A stretch of DNA of 64,000 nt. Source: Candidatus Rubrivivax defluviihabitans. Lineage in GTDB: Bacteria > Pseudomonadota > Gammaproteobacteria > Burkholderiales > Burkholderiaceae_C. Numbering within the stretch: the first letter of the stretch is position 1; each line of letters starts with the position of its first letter. Both the position numbers and the translations under genes were made by a program. Where the stretch lies: assembly GCA_016709385.1 (NCBI GenBank), contig JADJMW010000009.1, forward strand, positions 186,001 through 250,000, written 5' to 3'. Under the pieces are notes generated by a model. It was not told the DNA's origin and ran no database searches. It saw nothing but the letters and a program-made list of their open reading frames with translations. Shown in pieces: positions 18,354 through 32,147 of the stretch.

Positions 18354-19703
18354 ATGGCGAATGGATTCGATTGGCTGGAGGTCGAGTCGCTCGACCTGGA
18401 GGCACAGGGCGTGGCGCACCGCGCCGACGGCAAGGTGGTCTTCATCGAGGGTGCCTTGCCCGGCGAACGCGTGCAGGTCAACGTGGCGCGCAAGAAGAAC
18501 CAGTGGGAGCAGGGCCAGATGTCGGCGCTGGCGCGCGAAAGCGCGCAACGGGTGCGCCCGGGCTGCCCGCATTTCGGCCTGCACGCGGGGGCTTGCGGAG
18601 GCTGCAAGATGCAGCACCTGCACCCGTCGGCGCAGGTGGCGGTGAAGCAGCGTGTGCTGGAGGACAACCTGTGGCACCTGGCCAAGGTGCGGCCCGAGCG
18701 CATCCTGCGGCCTATCGAGGGGCCGGCCTGGGGTTACCGCGACCGTGCCCGCCTCTCGGTGCGCTTCGTTGCGAAGAAGGGCGCGGTGCTGATCGGCTTT
18801 CACGAACGCAAGTCGCGCTACGTGGCCGACATGCAGGTGTGCCCCGTGCTGCCGCCGCGCGTGAGCGCGATGCTGCTGCCTTTGCGTGAGCTCGTCGGCG
18901 GCATGGACCAGCGTGACCGCCTGCCGCAGATCGAACTGGCCGTGGGTGACGGCGTCACCGCGCTGGTGCTGCGCCACCTGGAGCCGCTGTCGGCGGCCGA
19001 TGTGCAGCGGCTGCGCGACTTCGGCGCCGCGCAGGACGTGCAGTGGTGGCTGCAGCCAAAGGGGCCGGAATCGGTGCACCGTCTCGACGAGGGCGGCGCC
19101 GAGCTGGCCTACCGCCTGCCCGAGTACGGCATCACCCTGCCGTTCAAGCCGACCGACTTCACGCAGGTCAACGCGTACATCAACCGCGTGCTGGTGGACC
19201 GCGCCGTGCGGCTGCTCGATGCGCAGCCGCAGGAACGCGTGATCGACTGGTTCTGCGGCCTGGGTAATTTCACGCTGCCGCTGGCCACCCGGGCGCGTCA
19301 GGTGCTGGGCGTGGAGGGCAGCGAAACCCTGGTGGCGCGGGCGCGCGACAACGCGCGGCTCAATGGCCTGGCCGCGCGCACGACGTTCGAGGCGCGCAAC
19401 CTGTTCGAGATCGGTGCCGACGAATTGCGCGCCGCCGGCCCGGCCGAGCGCTGGCTGGTCGACCCACCGCGCGAAGGCGCCTTCGCGCTGGCCAAGGCCC
19501 TGGCCGAACTGCACGGCGCCGGCGGCTGGGCGGCGCCGGCGCGCATCGTCTACGTCAGCTGCAATCCGGCCACGCTGGCGCGCGACGCCGGTCTGCTGGT
19601 GCACCAGGCCGGGTACCGCTGCAGCCTGGCGGGGGTGGTGAACATGTTCCCGCACACGGCTCACACCGAGAGCATGGCGGTGTTCGATCACGCGCCGCCA
19701 TGA
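18354..19703 (+). CDS. rlmD: 23S rRNA (uracil-1939-C5)-methyltransferase RlmD
   Basis: A 449-residue SAM-dependent enzyme with an N-terminal TRAM domain and a [4Fe-4S] site (C-P-H-F...C-G-G-C-K, about residues 73-84). A methyltransferase core follows: D-W-F-C-G-L-G-N-F-T near 298, and the catalytic cysteine in Y-V-S-C-N-P-A-T-L-A-R-D near 400. The length and motifs are those of RumA/RlmD. It is monocistronic and ends at a strong bidirectional terminator. Confidence 0.93.
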   Translation: MANGFDWLEVESLDLEAQGVAHRADGKVVFIEGALPGERVQVNVARKKNQWEQGQMSALARESAQRVRPGCPHFGLHAGACGGCKMQHLHPSAQVAVKQRVLEDNLWHLAKVRPERILRPIEGPAWGYRDRARLSVRFVAKKGAVLIGFHERKSRYVADMQVCPVLPPRVSAMLLPLRELVGGMDQRDRLPQIELAVGDGVTALVLRHLEPLSAADVQRLRDFGAAQDVQWWLQPKGPESVHRLDEGGAELAYRLPEYGITLPFKPTDFTQVNAYINRVLVDRAVRLLDAQPQERVIDWFCGLGNFTLPLATRARQVLGVEGSETLVARARDNARLNGLAARTTFEARNLFEIGADELRAAGPAERWLVDPPREGAFALAKALAELHGAGGWAAPARIVYVSCNPATLARDAGLLVHQAGYRCSLAGVVNMFPHTAHTESMAVFDHAPP

Positions 19704-19704
19704 A

Positions 19705-19726
19705 GAAGGGGCCCGCAGGCCCCTTC
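19705..19726. terminator. Bidirectional terminator between rlmD and the yccA-like gene
   Basis: A perfect 9-bp stem, GAAGGGGCC and GGCCCCTTC, with a 4-base loop lies between two convergent genes. It starts just after the rlmD stop and can serve both strands. Confidence 0.85.
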
Positions 19727-19746
19727 TGGATCGTGGTGGTTGTCGC

Positions 19747-20433
19747 TCAGTCGTCGCCGCCGAAGATACCCAGCAACGCCAGCAGGTTGGAAAACACGTT
19801 GTAGATGCTCAGGTAGACGCCCAGCGTGGCGCTGATGTAGTTCGTTTCCAGCCCGTCCTGCACACGCTTCAGGTCGTGCAGGATGAACAGCGAGAAGATG
19901 CCGATGGCCAGCACCGACAGCGTGATCATCAGCGCGCTGCTCTGGATGAAGAAGTTGGCGATCATCGCCACCAGCAGCATGACCATGCCGATGAACAGGA
20001 ACTTGCCCATCTGCGACAGGTCGCGCTTGACGACCGACGACATGGCTGCCATGCCGAAGAAGATGACACCCGTGCCGGCAAAGGCCGTCATGATCAGCCC
20101 CGTGCCGTTGTTCAGCCCCAGCACAACGCCCAGCAGCCGCGACAGCATCAGGCCCATGAAGAAGGTGAAGGCCAGCAGCAGCGGCACGCCGGCGGCGCTG
20201 TTCTTGTTCTTCTCGATGGCGAACATGAATCCGAAGGCTCCGGCCAGGAAGACGACGAGGCCGATGCCGGGCGACATGGCCGCGGCGATGCCGGTCTGCA
20301 CGCCGACCCAGGCCCCCAGCACCGTCGGCACCATGGACAGCGCCAACAGCCAGTAGGTATTGCGCAGGACACGGTTGCGCTGGGCGGCGAGCGCGCCACC
20401 TGCGGTGGAAAGGACTTGTGCGCCTTGGTTCAT
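19747..20433 (-). CDS. Bax inhibitor-1/YccA-family membrane protein
   Basis: A 228-residue inner-membrane protein with seven predicted helices and the family hallmarks: N-T-Y-W-L-L-A-L-S-M near residue 25, and a C-terminal segment F-I-L-H-D-L-K-R...Y-L-S-I-Y-N-V-F-S-N-L-L. In E. coli the homologue YccA modulates the FtsH protease; ftsH is also present in this window at 27.9 kb. AAGGAG just upstream of the ATG at 20433 fixes the start. A -10-like TACAAT (20488-20483) lies about 50 bp upstream. Confidence 0.9.
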   Translation of the reverse strand: MNQGAQVLSTAGGALAAQRNRVLRNTYWLLALSMVPTVLGAWVGVQTGIAAAMSPGIGLVVFLAGAFGFMFAIEKNKNSAAGVPLLLAFTFFMGLMLSRLLGVVLGLNNGTGLIMTAFAGTGVIFFGMAAMSSVVKRDLSQMGKFLFIGMVMLLVAMIANFFIQSSALMITLSVLAIGIFSLFILHDLKRVQDGLETNYISATLGVYLSIYNVFSNLLALLGIFGGDD

Positions 20434-20565
20434 CTGAACTCCTTGACAGCGGTGAACATGTCCACCTCGGACACAGGCCGCGATTGTAAGTTCCGTATCG
20501 GCCGCCCCGGATGACCCCACGGCGCGTGCCGGCAAGGGCGCGCAAAGGCGTTATCGTCGGGCGCC

Positions 20566-20982
20566 ATGAAAACACGACCATTCCTGACCCTGGACGACGT
20601 GCGAGCCGCTGCTGCCGCCGCCGAAGCGGAGGCCCTGAAGAACGGCTGGGCCGTCACGATCGCCATCTGCGACGACGGCGGCCACCTGCTCTGGCTGCAG
20701 CGCCTGGACGGCGCGGCGCCGATCTCGGCCCACATCGCCGCGGCCAAGGCGCGCAGCGCCGCGCTCGGCCGGCGCGAGACGAAGGGCTACGAGGACATGA
20801 TCAACCAGGGCCGGACGGCCTTCCTGAGCGCGCCTGAACTGCAGGGCATGCTGGAAGGTGGCATGCCGATCCTGGCCGGCGGGCATTGCGTGGGCGCCGT
20901 CGGCGTGAGCGGCGTCAAGTCGGCCGAGGATGCGCAGGTCGCCCGCGCCGGCGTCGCGGCCCTGGCTGCGGTGGGTGGCTGA
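20566..20982 (+). CDS. GlcG/HbpS-family (DUF336) heme-binding-like protein
   Basis: A 138-residue protein of the GlcG/HbpS fold: A-A-A-A-E-A-E-A near residue 17, V-T-I-A-I-C-D-D-G-G-H-L-L near 30, a central A-A-K-A-R-S-A-A helix, and a glycine-rich end (M-P-I-L-A-G-G...G-A-V-G-V-S-G). Members bind heme or small molecules, and many have no known function. It is divergent from the yccA-like gene and directly precedes the carA promoter. Confidence 0.8.
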   Translation: MKTRPFLTLDDVRAAAAAAEAEALKNGWAVTIAICDDGGHLLWLQRLDGAAPISAHIAAAKARSAALGRRETKGYEDMINQGRTAFLSAPELQGMLEGGMPILAGGHCVGAVGVSGVKSAEDAQVARAGVAALAAVGG

Positions 20983-20992
20983 GCGGCCTCGA

Positions 20993-20998
20993 TATAAT
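20993..20998 (+). promoter_or_regulatory. Probable carA promoter (-10 TATAAT) with leader hairpin
   Basis: A perfect TATAAT stands 122 bp before the carA start, in a gap otherwise free of genes. The -35 region (about 20970-20975) is weak. The transcript would begin with a small hairpin, GCGGG-TTT-GCCCGC (21001-21014). I see no clear attenuator or arginine operator in the leader. Confidence 0.5.
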
Positions 20999-21119
20999 CA
21001 GCGGGTTTGCCCGCCCACACCGCAGCGCTAGCGAAACTCCGCCACAGGTTTCCCCTCGGATCCACCGCATCGAGCCTCTCGACGGGGTGGCGCTGAGCGC
21101 GCGAACCGGAGATTTCGCC

Positions 21120-22271
21120 TTGCTTGCCGACCTGCCTCCCGCGCTGCTCGCCCTCGCCGACGGGACCACCTTCCTGGGCACCTCGATCGGCGCCGCCGGC
21201 CGCACCACCGGTGAGGTGGTGTTCAACACCGCGCTTACCGGCTACCAGGAGATCCTCACCGACCCCAGCTATTGCCGGCAGATCGTGACGCTGACGTATC
21301 CGCACATCGGCAACACCGGCGTGAACGACGAAGACATCGAATCCGGCCGCATCCACGCCGCCGGCCTCGTCGTCAAGGACCTGCCGCAGCGCCTGTCCAG
21401 CTTCCGCGCCACGATGTCGCTGGGCGACTATCTGCAGCGCGAAGGCACGGTGGCCATCGCCGGCATCGACACGCGGCGGCTGACGCGACGGCTGCGCAGC
21501 GGCGGGGCGCAGAGCGGCTGCATCGTCAGCTGCCCTGCGGGCACCGCGATGACCGCTGAAATCATCGCCGGGGCCGTGGCGCAGGCCCGCGGCGCGGCGC
21601 CGATGAGCGGCCTCGACCTGGCGCGCGTGGTGTCGGTGACCGAGCCCTACGAGTGGACCGAAACCGAGTGGCAGCTGGGTTCCGGCTACGGCCGCCTGTC
21701 CGAGGCCCGGTACCACGTGGTGGCCTACGACTTCGGCGTCAAGCGCAACATCCTGCGCATGCTGGCCAGCCGCGGCTGCCGCGTCACCGTGGTGCCGGCA
21801 CAGACGCCGGCGGCTGCCGTGCTGGCGCTGAGACCCGACGGCGTCTTCCTCAGCAACGGCCCCGGCGACCCCGAGCCCTGCGACTATGCGATCGAGGCCA
21901 CGCGCCAGATCATCGATGCCGGCGTGCCCACCTTCGGCATCTGCCTGGGCCACCAGATCATGGCGCTGGCCTCGGGTGCGAAGACGTTCAAGATGAAATT
22001 CGGCCACCACGGTGCCAACCATCCGGTGAAGGATCTCCAGACCGGCCGCGTCGGCATCACGAGCCAGAACCACGGCTTCGCGGTGGACGAAGCCTCGCTG
22101 CCGCCGACACTGCGGCCGACGCACGTGTCGCTGTTCGACGGCACGCTGCAAGGCGTGGCGCGGACCGACCGGCCGGCGTTCAGCTTCCAGGGCCACCCCG
22201 AGGCCAGCCCGGGACCGCACGATATCGGCCCCTTGTTCGACCGCTTCGTGGCGCTCATGAAGAAAGCCTGA
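21120..22271 (+). CDS. carA: Carbamoyl-phosphate synthase small subunit
   Basis: The 383-residue glutaminase subunit. It supplies ammonia to CarB for carbamoyl phosphate, the precursor of pyrimidines and arginine. The C-terminal class I amidotransferase has the nucleophile in F-G-I-C-L-G-H-Q (near 273) and the catalytic H-P-E in Q-G-H-P-E-A near 358. The start is taken as TTG at 21120, with GGAG 11 bases upstream, because it gives the standard N-terminus L-P-P-A-L-L-A-L-A-D-G-T. carB follows one base after the stop. Confidence 0.93.
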   Translation: MLADLPPALLALADGTTFLGTSIGAAGRTTGEVVFNTALTGYQEILTDPSYCRQIVTLTYPHIGNTGVNDEDIESGRIHAAGLVVKDLPQRLSSFRATMSLGDYLQREGTVAIAGIDTRRLTRRLRSGGAQSGCIVSCPAGTAMTAEIIAGAVAQARGAAPMSGLDLARVVSVTEPYEWTETEWQLGSGYGRLSEARYHVVAYDFGVKRNILRMLASRGCRVTVVPAQTPAAAVLALRPDGVFLSNGPGDPEPCDYAIEATRQIIDAGVPTFGICLGHQIMALASGAKTFKMKFGHHGANHPVKDLQTGRVGITSQNHGFAVDEASLPPTLRPTHVSLFDGTLQGVARTDRPAFSFQGHPEASPGPHDIGPLFDRFVALMKKA

Positions 22272-22272
22272 C

Positions 22273-25568
<3,296 letters not shown>

Positions 25569-25582
25569 ACTCGCTTCTGCCG

Positions 25583-25622
25583 TCCGCCGCAGCCGGCCCC
25601 GTGATGGGGCTTCTGCGGCGGA
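25583..25622 (+). terminator. Hairpin between carB and greA
   Basis: A 10-bp outer stem (TCCGCCGCAG with CTGCGGCGGA) encloses an inner GCCCC/GGGGC stem. It could terminate the carAB transcript or, lacking a long T-run, act as an mRNA-stabilising or regulatory hairpin in front of greA. Confidence 0.55.
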
Positions 25623-25649
25623 TTCACTTTGTTCAAACGGATTTCACCC

Positions 25650-26126
25650 ATGGCCACCATTCCCCTCACGCGGCGCGGCGCCGAGCTGCTGAAGAGCGAG
25701 TTGCAGCGACTGAAGTCGATTGAACGTCATGCCGTGATCCAGGCCATTGCCGAAGCGCGCGCGCAGGGCGACCTGTCGGAGAACGCCGAGTACGAGGCGG
25801 CCAAGGACAAGCAGGGCTTCATCGAGGGCCGCATCAAGGAGCTGGAGTCCAAGCTCGCCGGCGCGCAGGTGATCGACCCGTCACAAGTGGACGCCGGCGG
25901 CAAGGTGGTCTTTGGCGCCACCGTCGATCTCGAAGACGAAACCAGCGGCGCCAAGGCCACCTACCAGATCGTCGGCGACGACGAGGCCGACCTGAAGCTG
26001 GGCCTGATCTCCATCAGCAGCCCGATCGCGCGCGCGCTCATCGGCAAGGAGGCCGGCGACGTGGCCGAGGTGCAGGCGCCGGGCGGCCTGCGCCACTGGG
26101 AAATCGTGGACGTGCGCTACGTCTGA
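25650..26126 (+). CDS. greA: Transcription elongation factor GreA
   Basis: A 158-residue factor that rescues backtracked RNA polymerase by stimulating transcript cleavage. The N-terminal coiled coil carries the acidic tip in G-D-L-S-E-N-A-E-Y-E-A-A-K-D (about 37-50). The C-terminal FKBP-like domain ends with L-R-H-W-E-I-V-D-V-R-Y. The ATG at 25650 is preferred to the upstream TTG (25629) because M-A-T-I-P-L-T is the usual start. It follows carB, as in related genomes. Confidence 0.95.
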   Translation: MATIPLTRRGAELLKSELQRLKSIERHAVIQAIAEARAQGDLSENAEYEAAKDKQGFIEGRIKELESKLAGAQVIDPSQVDAGGKVVFGATVDLEDETSGAKATYQIVGDDEADLKLGLISISSPIARALIGKEAGDVAEVQAPGGLRHWEIVDVRYV

Positions 26127-26587
26127 TGGGTCTGCAGCGCTGGCGATTGCTGCTGCCCGGCCTGTGGGCCGGCTGGCTGCTGTGCGTGGCGGCGCTGGCC
26201 ACGCCCGCGGCCTTCGCGCTGCTGCCCCAGGCCGACGCGGGCCGCGTGGCCGGCCGCATGCTGGCCCAGGAGGCCTATACCAGCCTGGCGCTGGGCGTGC
26301 TGCTGCTGGTGCTGGAGCGGGTGGCCGCCCGCCGCGCGGTGGCCGAGGGGCAGGGCTCGCAGTTCAGCGCGGGCATGGTGCTGGCGCTGGGCGCGCTGTT
26401 CTGCACCGTGGCCGGCTATTTTGCGTTGCTGCCGATGATGGCCGCCGCCCGCGCCGGCCAGGGGCCGCTGAGCTTCGGCCAGCTGCACGCCGTGAGCGCC
26501 GTCTTCTACGGCGCCAAAGTGCTGCTGGTGCTGACGCTGGCCTGGCGTGCCGCCGGCGCGGGTCTCAGTCGCCGGCCTGCTTCTTGA
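26126..26587 (+). CDS. DUF4149 membrane protein
   Basis: A 153-residue protein with four predicted membrane helices, matching the DUF4149/TMEM205-like family; its function is unknown. Translation is coupled to greA (ATG overlaps the TGA). Its 3' end overlaps by 23 bp the 3' end of the convergent yhbY gene. The greA-DUF4149-yhbY arrangement recurs in Burkholderiales. Confidence 0.78.
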   Translation: MGLQRWRLLLPGLWAGWLLCVAALATPAAFALLPQADAGRVAGRMLAQEAYTSLALGVLLLVLERVAARRAVAEGQGSQFSAGMVLALGALFCTVAGYFALLPMMAAARAGQGPLSFGQLHAVSAVFYGAKVLLVLTLAWRAAGAGLSRRPAS

Positions 26588-27038
26588 CGCTGGTCAGCCG
26601 CCGCTTGGCGCGCTTGATGGTGCCGCCCGGCGTGACGCGCTCGTTGCCGAAGACCTGGACCTTCTTCACCGTGGCGCGGTGGTTGCCGCTCTTGGAGAAG
26701 GACACCAGCTTGACGATGCGCGGCCCCGGCTGGCGGTCGTCACGCTCGGCCTTTTCCTTCGGCGGGATCGGGCGCCACAGCACCAGCAGCTTGCCGATGT
26801 GCTGCACCGGGGCGGCATCCAGGCGCCCGGCCAGGTCGGCCAGGACGGCCTCGCGCGCGGCGCGGTCGTCGGAGAACACCCGCACCTTGATCAGGCCGTG
26901 CGACTTCAACGCGCCATCCACCTCCTTGACCACGGCCGGGGTGAGCCCGTCGTTGCCGATCATGACGACAGGCTCCAGGTGATGGGCATCGGAGCGGTGC
27001 GCCTTGCGTTCGGCGGGGGTGAGCGTGAGTGCGGTCAT
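26565..27038 (-). CDS. yhbY: YhbY family CRM-domain RNA-binding protein
   Basis: A 157-residue protein. The CRM domain fills the first 95 residues (L-T-P-A-E-R-K-A-H-R...V-V-M-I-G-N-D-G-L-T-P-A-V). Family members bind pre-50S ribosomal particles and aid assembly. The basic C-terminal tail of about 60 residues is longer than in E. coli YhbY. It is divergent from rlmE, with 20 bp between the two starts. Confidence 0.88.
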   Translation of the reverse strand: MTALTLTPAERKAHRSDAHHLEPVVMIGNDGLTPAVVKEVDGALKSHGLIKVRVFSDDRAAREAVLADLAGRLDAAPVQHIGKLLVLWRPIPPKEKAERDDRQPGPRIVKLVSFSKSGNHRATVKKVQVFGNERVTPGGTIKRAKRRLTSVKKQAGD

Positions 27039-27058
27039 GTTCGTATTATCGACGCCAC

Positions 27059-27718
27059 ATGAAAGTCAAGACCAAGAGCCGAAAAGTCAACAAGGCGTGG
27101 CTCAACGACCATGTCAACGACCCCTACGTGAAGCTGGCGCAACGCGAGGGCTACCGCGCCCGCGCCGCCTACAAGCTGAAGGAAATCGACGAAGCGCTGC
27201 GCCTCATCGAACCCGGGCAGGTGGTGGTGGACCTGGGCGCGGCACCGGGCGCCTGGAGCCAGTACCTGCGGCGCAGGTTCGCCCCGCTTGGCGCGGCGAC
27301 GGGCGAGCTCGACGGCAGGATCATTGCCGTGGACCTGATCGAGATCGAGCCGATCGAAGGCGTGGACTTCCTGCACGGTGACTTTCGCGAGGACGAGATA
27401 CTGCAGGCGCTGGTGACGCGGCTGGGTGGACGTCGGGTCGACGTGGTGGTGTCGGACATGGCGCCCAACCTGTCGGGCATAGCGTCCGTGGACGCTGCGC
27501 GCGTGGCGCACCTGGTGGAGCTGGCGGTGGAATTTGCACTGCACCACCTGCAGCCCGAGGGTGCGCTGGTGTGCAAGACCTTTCACGGCAGCGGATATGC
27601 CGAGCAGGCCAGACTCTTCAAGGAAAGCTTTCGTATCGTCAAGGCGATCAAACCCAGGGCTTCTCGCGACAAGTCCTCGGAAACCTTCCTCGTTGGACTG
27701 GGTCCCAAGCGTTCGTGA
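27059..27718 (+). CDS. rlmE: 23S rRNA (uridine-2552-2'-O)-methyltransferase RlmE
   Basis: A 219-residue SAM enzyme (FtsJ/RrmJ). The SAM motif is V-V-D-L-G-A-A-P-G-A-W-S-Q (near 57-69). The catalytic K-D-K-E residues fit Y-K-L-K near 39, S-D-M-A-P-N near 133, C-K-T-F near 175 and S-S-E-T-F near 208. The ATG at 27059 gives the standard length; an upstream in-frame GTG/TTG is not needed. It precedes ftsH, as in most proteobacteria. Confidence 0.94.
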   Translation: MKVKTKSRKVNKAWLNDHVNDPYVKLAQREGYRARAAYKLKEIDEALRLIEPGQVVVDLGAAPGAWSQYLRRRFAPLGAATGELDGRIIAVDLIEIEPIEGVDFLHGDFREDEILQALVTRLGGRRVDVVVSDMAPNLSGIASVDAARVAHLVELAVEFALHHLQPEGALVCKTFHGSGYAEQARLFKESFRIVKAIKPRASRDKSSETFLVGLGPKRS

Positions 27719-27891
27719 AACCCGTCGGGGCCACCCGGAATGCATGCGCAGACCACGGTTTGGCGGGGCATTCCGACCCTTTCGTCATTCATGAGACCGA
27801 CCTTGACTGCACTAGAATCATCGCCATATGCCGTGGAATCCGGCACATCGCACGTAACGCGCCGTGCCGCTGAATCGGAAAAGGAGCCGCG

Positions 27892-29799
<1,908 letters not shown>

Positions 29800-29823
29800 T
29801 CGGCCCGACCTCGACCCACCCAG

Positions 29824-29839
29824 CGGGGCTTCGGCCCCG
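29824..29839 (+). terminator. Terminator-like hairpin after ftsH
   Basis: A CGGGGC stem, TTCG tetraloop and GCCCCG stem are followed by TTGT, 24 bp after the ftsH stop. The T-run is short, so read-through into folP is possible. Confidence 0.65.
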
Positions 29840-29860
29840 TTGTCCATTCAGGGGCGGCAG

Positions 29861-30700
29861 ATGCACTGGCAGACCACGCGCCACGCGATCGACCTGAGCC
29901 GACCGCGGGTGATGGGCATCGTCAACGTGACCCCGGACTCCTTCTCGGACCGCGGCGCGTTTGCCACCACCGCCGCCGCCCTGGCGCATTGCGAGGCGCT
30001 GCTGGCCCAGGGCGCCGACATCCTCGATATCGGCGGTGAGTCGACACGGCCCGGCGCACGCGCGCTCACGGCGCAGCAAGAGCTGGCGCGGGTGCTGCCG
30101 GTGCTGCGGAGTGCCATCACCCTGGGTGTGCCGGTGTCGGTGGATACGAGCGAACCCTTGGTCATGCGCGAGGCGCTCGCACTGGGCGTGGATATCGTCA
30201 ACGACGTGCGCGCGCTGCGCCGGCCGGGGGCTCTGGAGTTGCTGGCCGCCCACCCCGGTGCCGCTGTGTGCCTCATGCACATGAAGGGCGAACCCGCCAC
30301 CATGCAGGCCGAGGCGGTCTACGGTGACGTGGTCGCCGAGGTGCGCGATTTCCTGCAACGGCGTGTGGACGAGGTGACCGCCGCCGGCATCGCGCGCGAC
30401 CGCATGGCCGTCGATCCGGGCATCGGCTTCGCCAAGACCGCGGAACACAACCTGCTGCTGCTGTGGCGGCAGCGCGAGTTGCTGTCTCTCGGTCTGCCGC
30501 TGCTGGTGGGCTGGTCGCGCAAGGGCACCTTGGGCCTGCTGACCGGGCGGCCTGTGGGCGAGCGCGTGGCGGCCAGCCTGGCCGCCGCGCTGGCCGCGGT
30601 GCACCGCGGCGCGCACATCGTGCGCGTGCACGACGTGGCGGCGACGGTCGATGCGCTCAAGGTCTGGCGGGCGGCAGAGACCGGGCGAATGCCGACCTGA
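29861..30700 (+). CDS. folP: Dihydropteroate synthase
   Basis: A 279-residue folate-pathway enzyme that joins p-aminobenzoate to the pterin pyrophosphate. It is the sulfonamide target. TIM-barrel motifs are V-M-G-I-V-N-V-T-P-D-S-F-S-D near residue 15, D-I-G-G-E-S-T-R-P-G near 53, and the phosphate-binding G-W-S-R-K-G near 215. The ATG at 29861 is preferred to an in-frame TTG at 29840 that falls just after the terminator hairpin. The ftsH-folP-glmM order is conserved. Confidence 0.94.
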   Translation: MHWQTTRHAIDLSRPRVMGIVNVTPDSFSDRGAFATTAAALAHCEALLAQGADILDIGGESTRPGARALTAQQELARVLPVLRSAITLGVPVSVDTSEPLVMREALALGVDIVNDVRALRRPGALELLAAHPGAAVCLMHMKGEPATMQAEAVYGDVVAEVRDFLQRRVDEVTAAGIARDRMAVDPGIGFAKTAEHNLLLLWRQRELLSLGLPLLVGWSRKGTLGLLTGRPVGERVAASLAAALAAVHRGAHIVRVHDVAATVDALKVWRAAETGRMPT

Positions 30701-30788
30701 AGCGTCGCAACAATTCCTCACATCGCCGCGGCGTGGCGGCGGAAGCGGTGGGCCTGGCGTTGGACAATGCACGCAAGGGGACCCAACG

Positions 30789-32120
30789 ATGAGCAGAACC
30801 TATTTCGGCACCGACGGCATCCGCGGCACCGTGGGCCAGGATCCGATCACGCCCGACTTCATGCTGCGCCTGGGTCATGCCGTGGGCCGCGTGCTGCGCC
30901 AGGCCACGCCGCGGCCGACGGTGCTGATCGGCAAGGACACGCGCATCTCGGGCTACATGCTCGAGTCCTCGCTGGAAGCGGGCTTTGCCTCCGCCGGCGT
31001 CGACGTGCTGCTCAGCGGCCCGCTGCCGACACCCGGCGTGGCCTATCTGACGCGCGCGCTGCGGCTGGACCTGGGCGTGGTCATCAGCGCCTCACACAAC
31101 CCCTTTGCCGACAACGGCGTCAAATTCTTCTCGGCGCGCGGCGAGAAGCTGCCCGACGGCTGGGAGCGCGAGGTCGAGGCCATGCTGCTGCAGTCGCCGC
31201 AGTGGGTGGACTCGGCCGGCCTGGGCAAGGCGCGGCGCCTGGAGGACGCGCGCGGCCGCTATATCGAATTCTGCAAGAGCACGGTGCCGCACAGCCTGTC
31301 GCTGCGCGGCATGAAGCTGGTCGTCGACGCCGCCCACGGCGCGGCCTACCACGTGGCGCCCGACGTCTTCCACGAACTCGGCGCGTCGGTGGTCACGATC
31401 GGCTGCAGTCCCGACGGACTGAATATCAACGACGGCGTCGGTGCCACCGCACCGCAGGCCTTGGTGAAGGCCGTGGCGGAGCACCGTGCCGACTACGGCA
31501 TCGCGCTCGACGGCGACGCCGACCGGCTGCAGATGGTCGACGCCCAAGGGCGGCTCTTCAACGGCGACGAATTGCTCTACGTGATGGCGGCCGACCGCAT
31601 CGCGCAGCGCAGCCAGGTGCCCGGCGTGGTGGGCACGCTGATGACGAACATGGCGGTGGAGCTGGCGCTTGCGCGCATCGGCATCGACCTCGTGCGCGCC
31701 AAGGTCGGCGACCGCTATGTGCTGGAAGAGTTGTCGGCGCGCGGCTGGCAGCTCGGCGGCGAGAGCTCGGGCCACCTGCTGGCGCTGGACCGCCACACCA
31801 CCGGCGACGGCATCGTGAGCGCGCTGCAGATCCTGCTGGCCGTGCGCCGCAACGGCGGCACGCTGGCGGGGCTGCTGGAGGCGGTGACGCTGTTCCCGCA
31901 GACGCTGCTCAACGTGCGGCTGCGCGACGGGGCCGACTGGAAGGCCAATGCGAAGCTGTCCGGCGAGCGCGAGCGGGCCGAGCGTGAACTGGGCGAGCGG
32001 GGCCGTGTGCTGATCCGCGCTTCCGGCACCGAGCCCGTGCTGCGCGTCATGGTCGAGGCCAGCGAAGCCGCCCAGGCGCGGTTGTGGGCCGAGCGGCTGG
32101 CGGCCGCGGCGCTGGCCTGA
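30789..32120 (+). CDS. glmM: Phosphoglucosamine mutase
   Basis: A 443-residue enzyme that converts glucosamine-6-phosphate to glucosamine-1-phosphate for UDP-GlcNAc synthesis. The phosphoserine loop I-S-A-S-H-N-P lies near residue 100, the metal loop D-G-D-A-D-R near 240, the sugar loop G-G-E-S-S-G-H near 325, and the phosphate-binding R-A-S-G-T-E-P near 413. It is the last gene of the ftsH block before the lipid island. Confidence 0.95.
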   Translation: MSRTYFGTDGIRGTVGQDPITPDFMLRLGHAVGRVLRQATPRPTVLIGKDTRISGYMLESSLEAGFASAGVDVLLSGPLPTPGVAYLTRALRLDLGVVISASHNPFADNGVKFFSARGEKLPDGWEREVEAMLLQSPQWVDSAGLGKARRLEDARGRYIEFCKSTVPHSLSLRGMKLVVDAAHGAAYHVAPDVFHELGASVVTIGCSPDGLNINDGVGATAPQALVKAVAEHRADYGIALDGDADRLQMVDAQGRLFNGDELLYVMAADRIAQRSQVPGVVGTLMTNMAVELALARIGIDLVRAKVGDRYVLEELSARGWQLGGESSGHLLALDRHTTGDGIVSALQILLAVRRNGGTLAGLLEAVTLFPQTLLNVRLRDGADWKANAKLSGERERAERELGERGRVLIRASGTEPVLRVMVEASEAAQARLWAERLAAAALA

Positions 32121-32127
32121 ACCGGTC

Positions 32128-32147
32128 GCCTCGCCCTACGGCGAGGC
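32128..32147. terminator. Bidirectional terminator-like hairpin after glmM
   Basis: An 8-bp stem, GCCTCGCC and GGCGAGGC, with loop CTAC lies where glmM converges with the pyruvate-kinase-like gene. The hairpin overlaps the latter's last codons. It marks the border between the housekeeping block and the lipid island. Confidence 0.6.

Noticed and set aside
27803..27820. TTGACT...TAGAAT as an ftsH promoter
   Set aside because: The spacing between the two hexamers is only 4 bases, so they cannot form a sigma-70 promoter.
29840..29862. TTG start for folP at 29840
   Set aside because: It directly follows the terminator hairpin, and the added residues are not conserved. The ATG at 29861 gives a standard protein.
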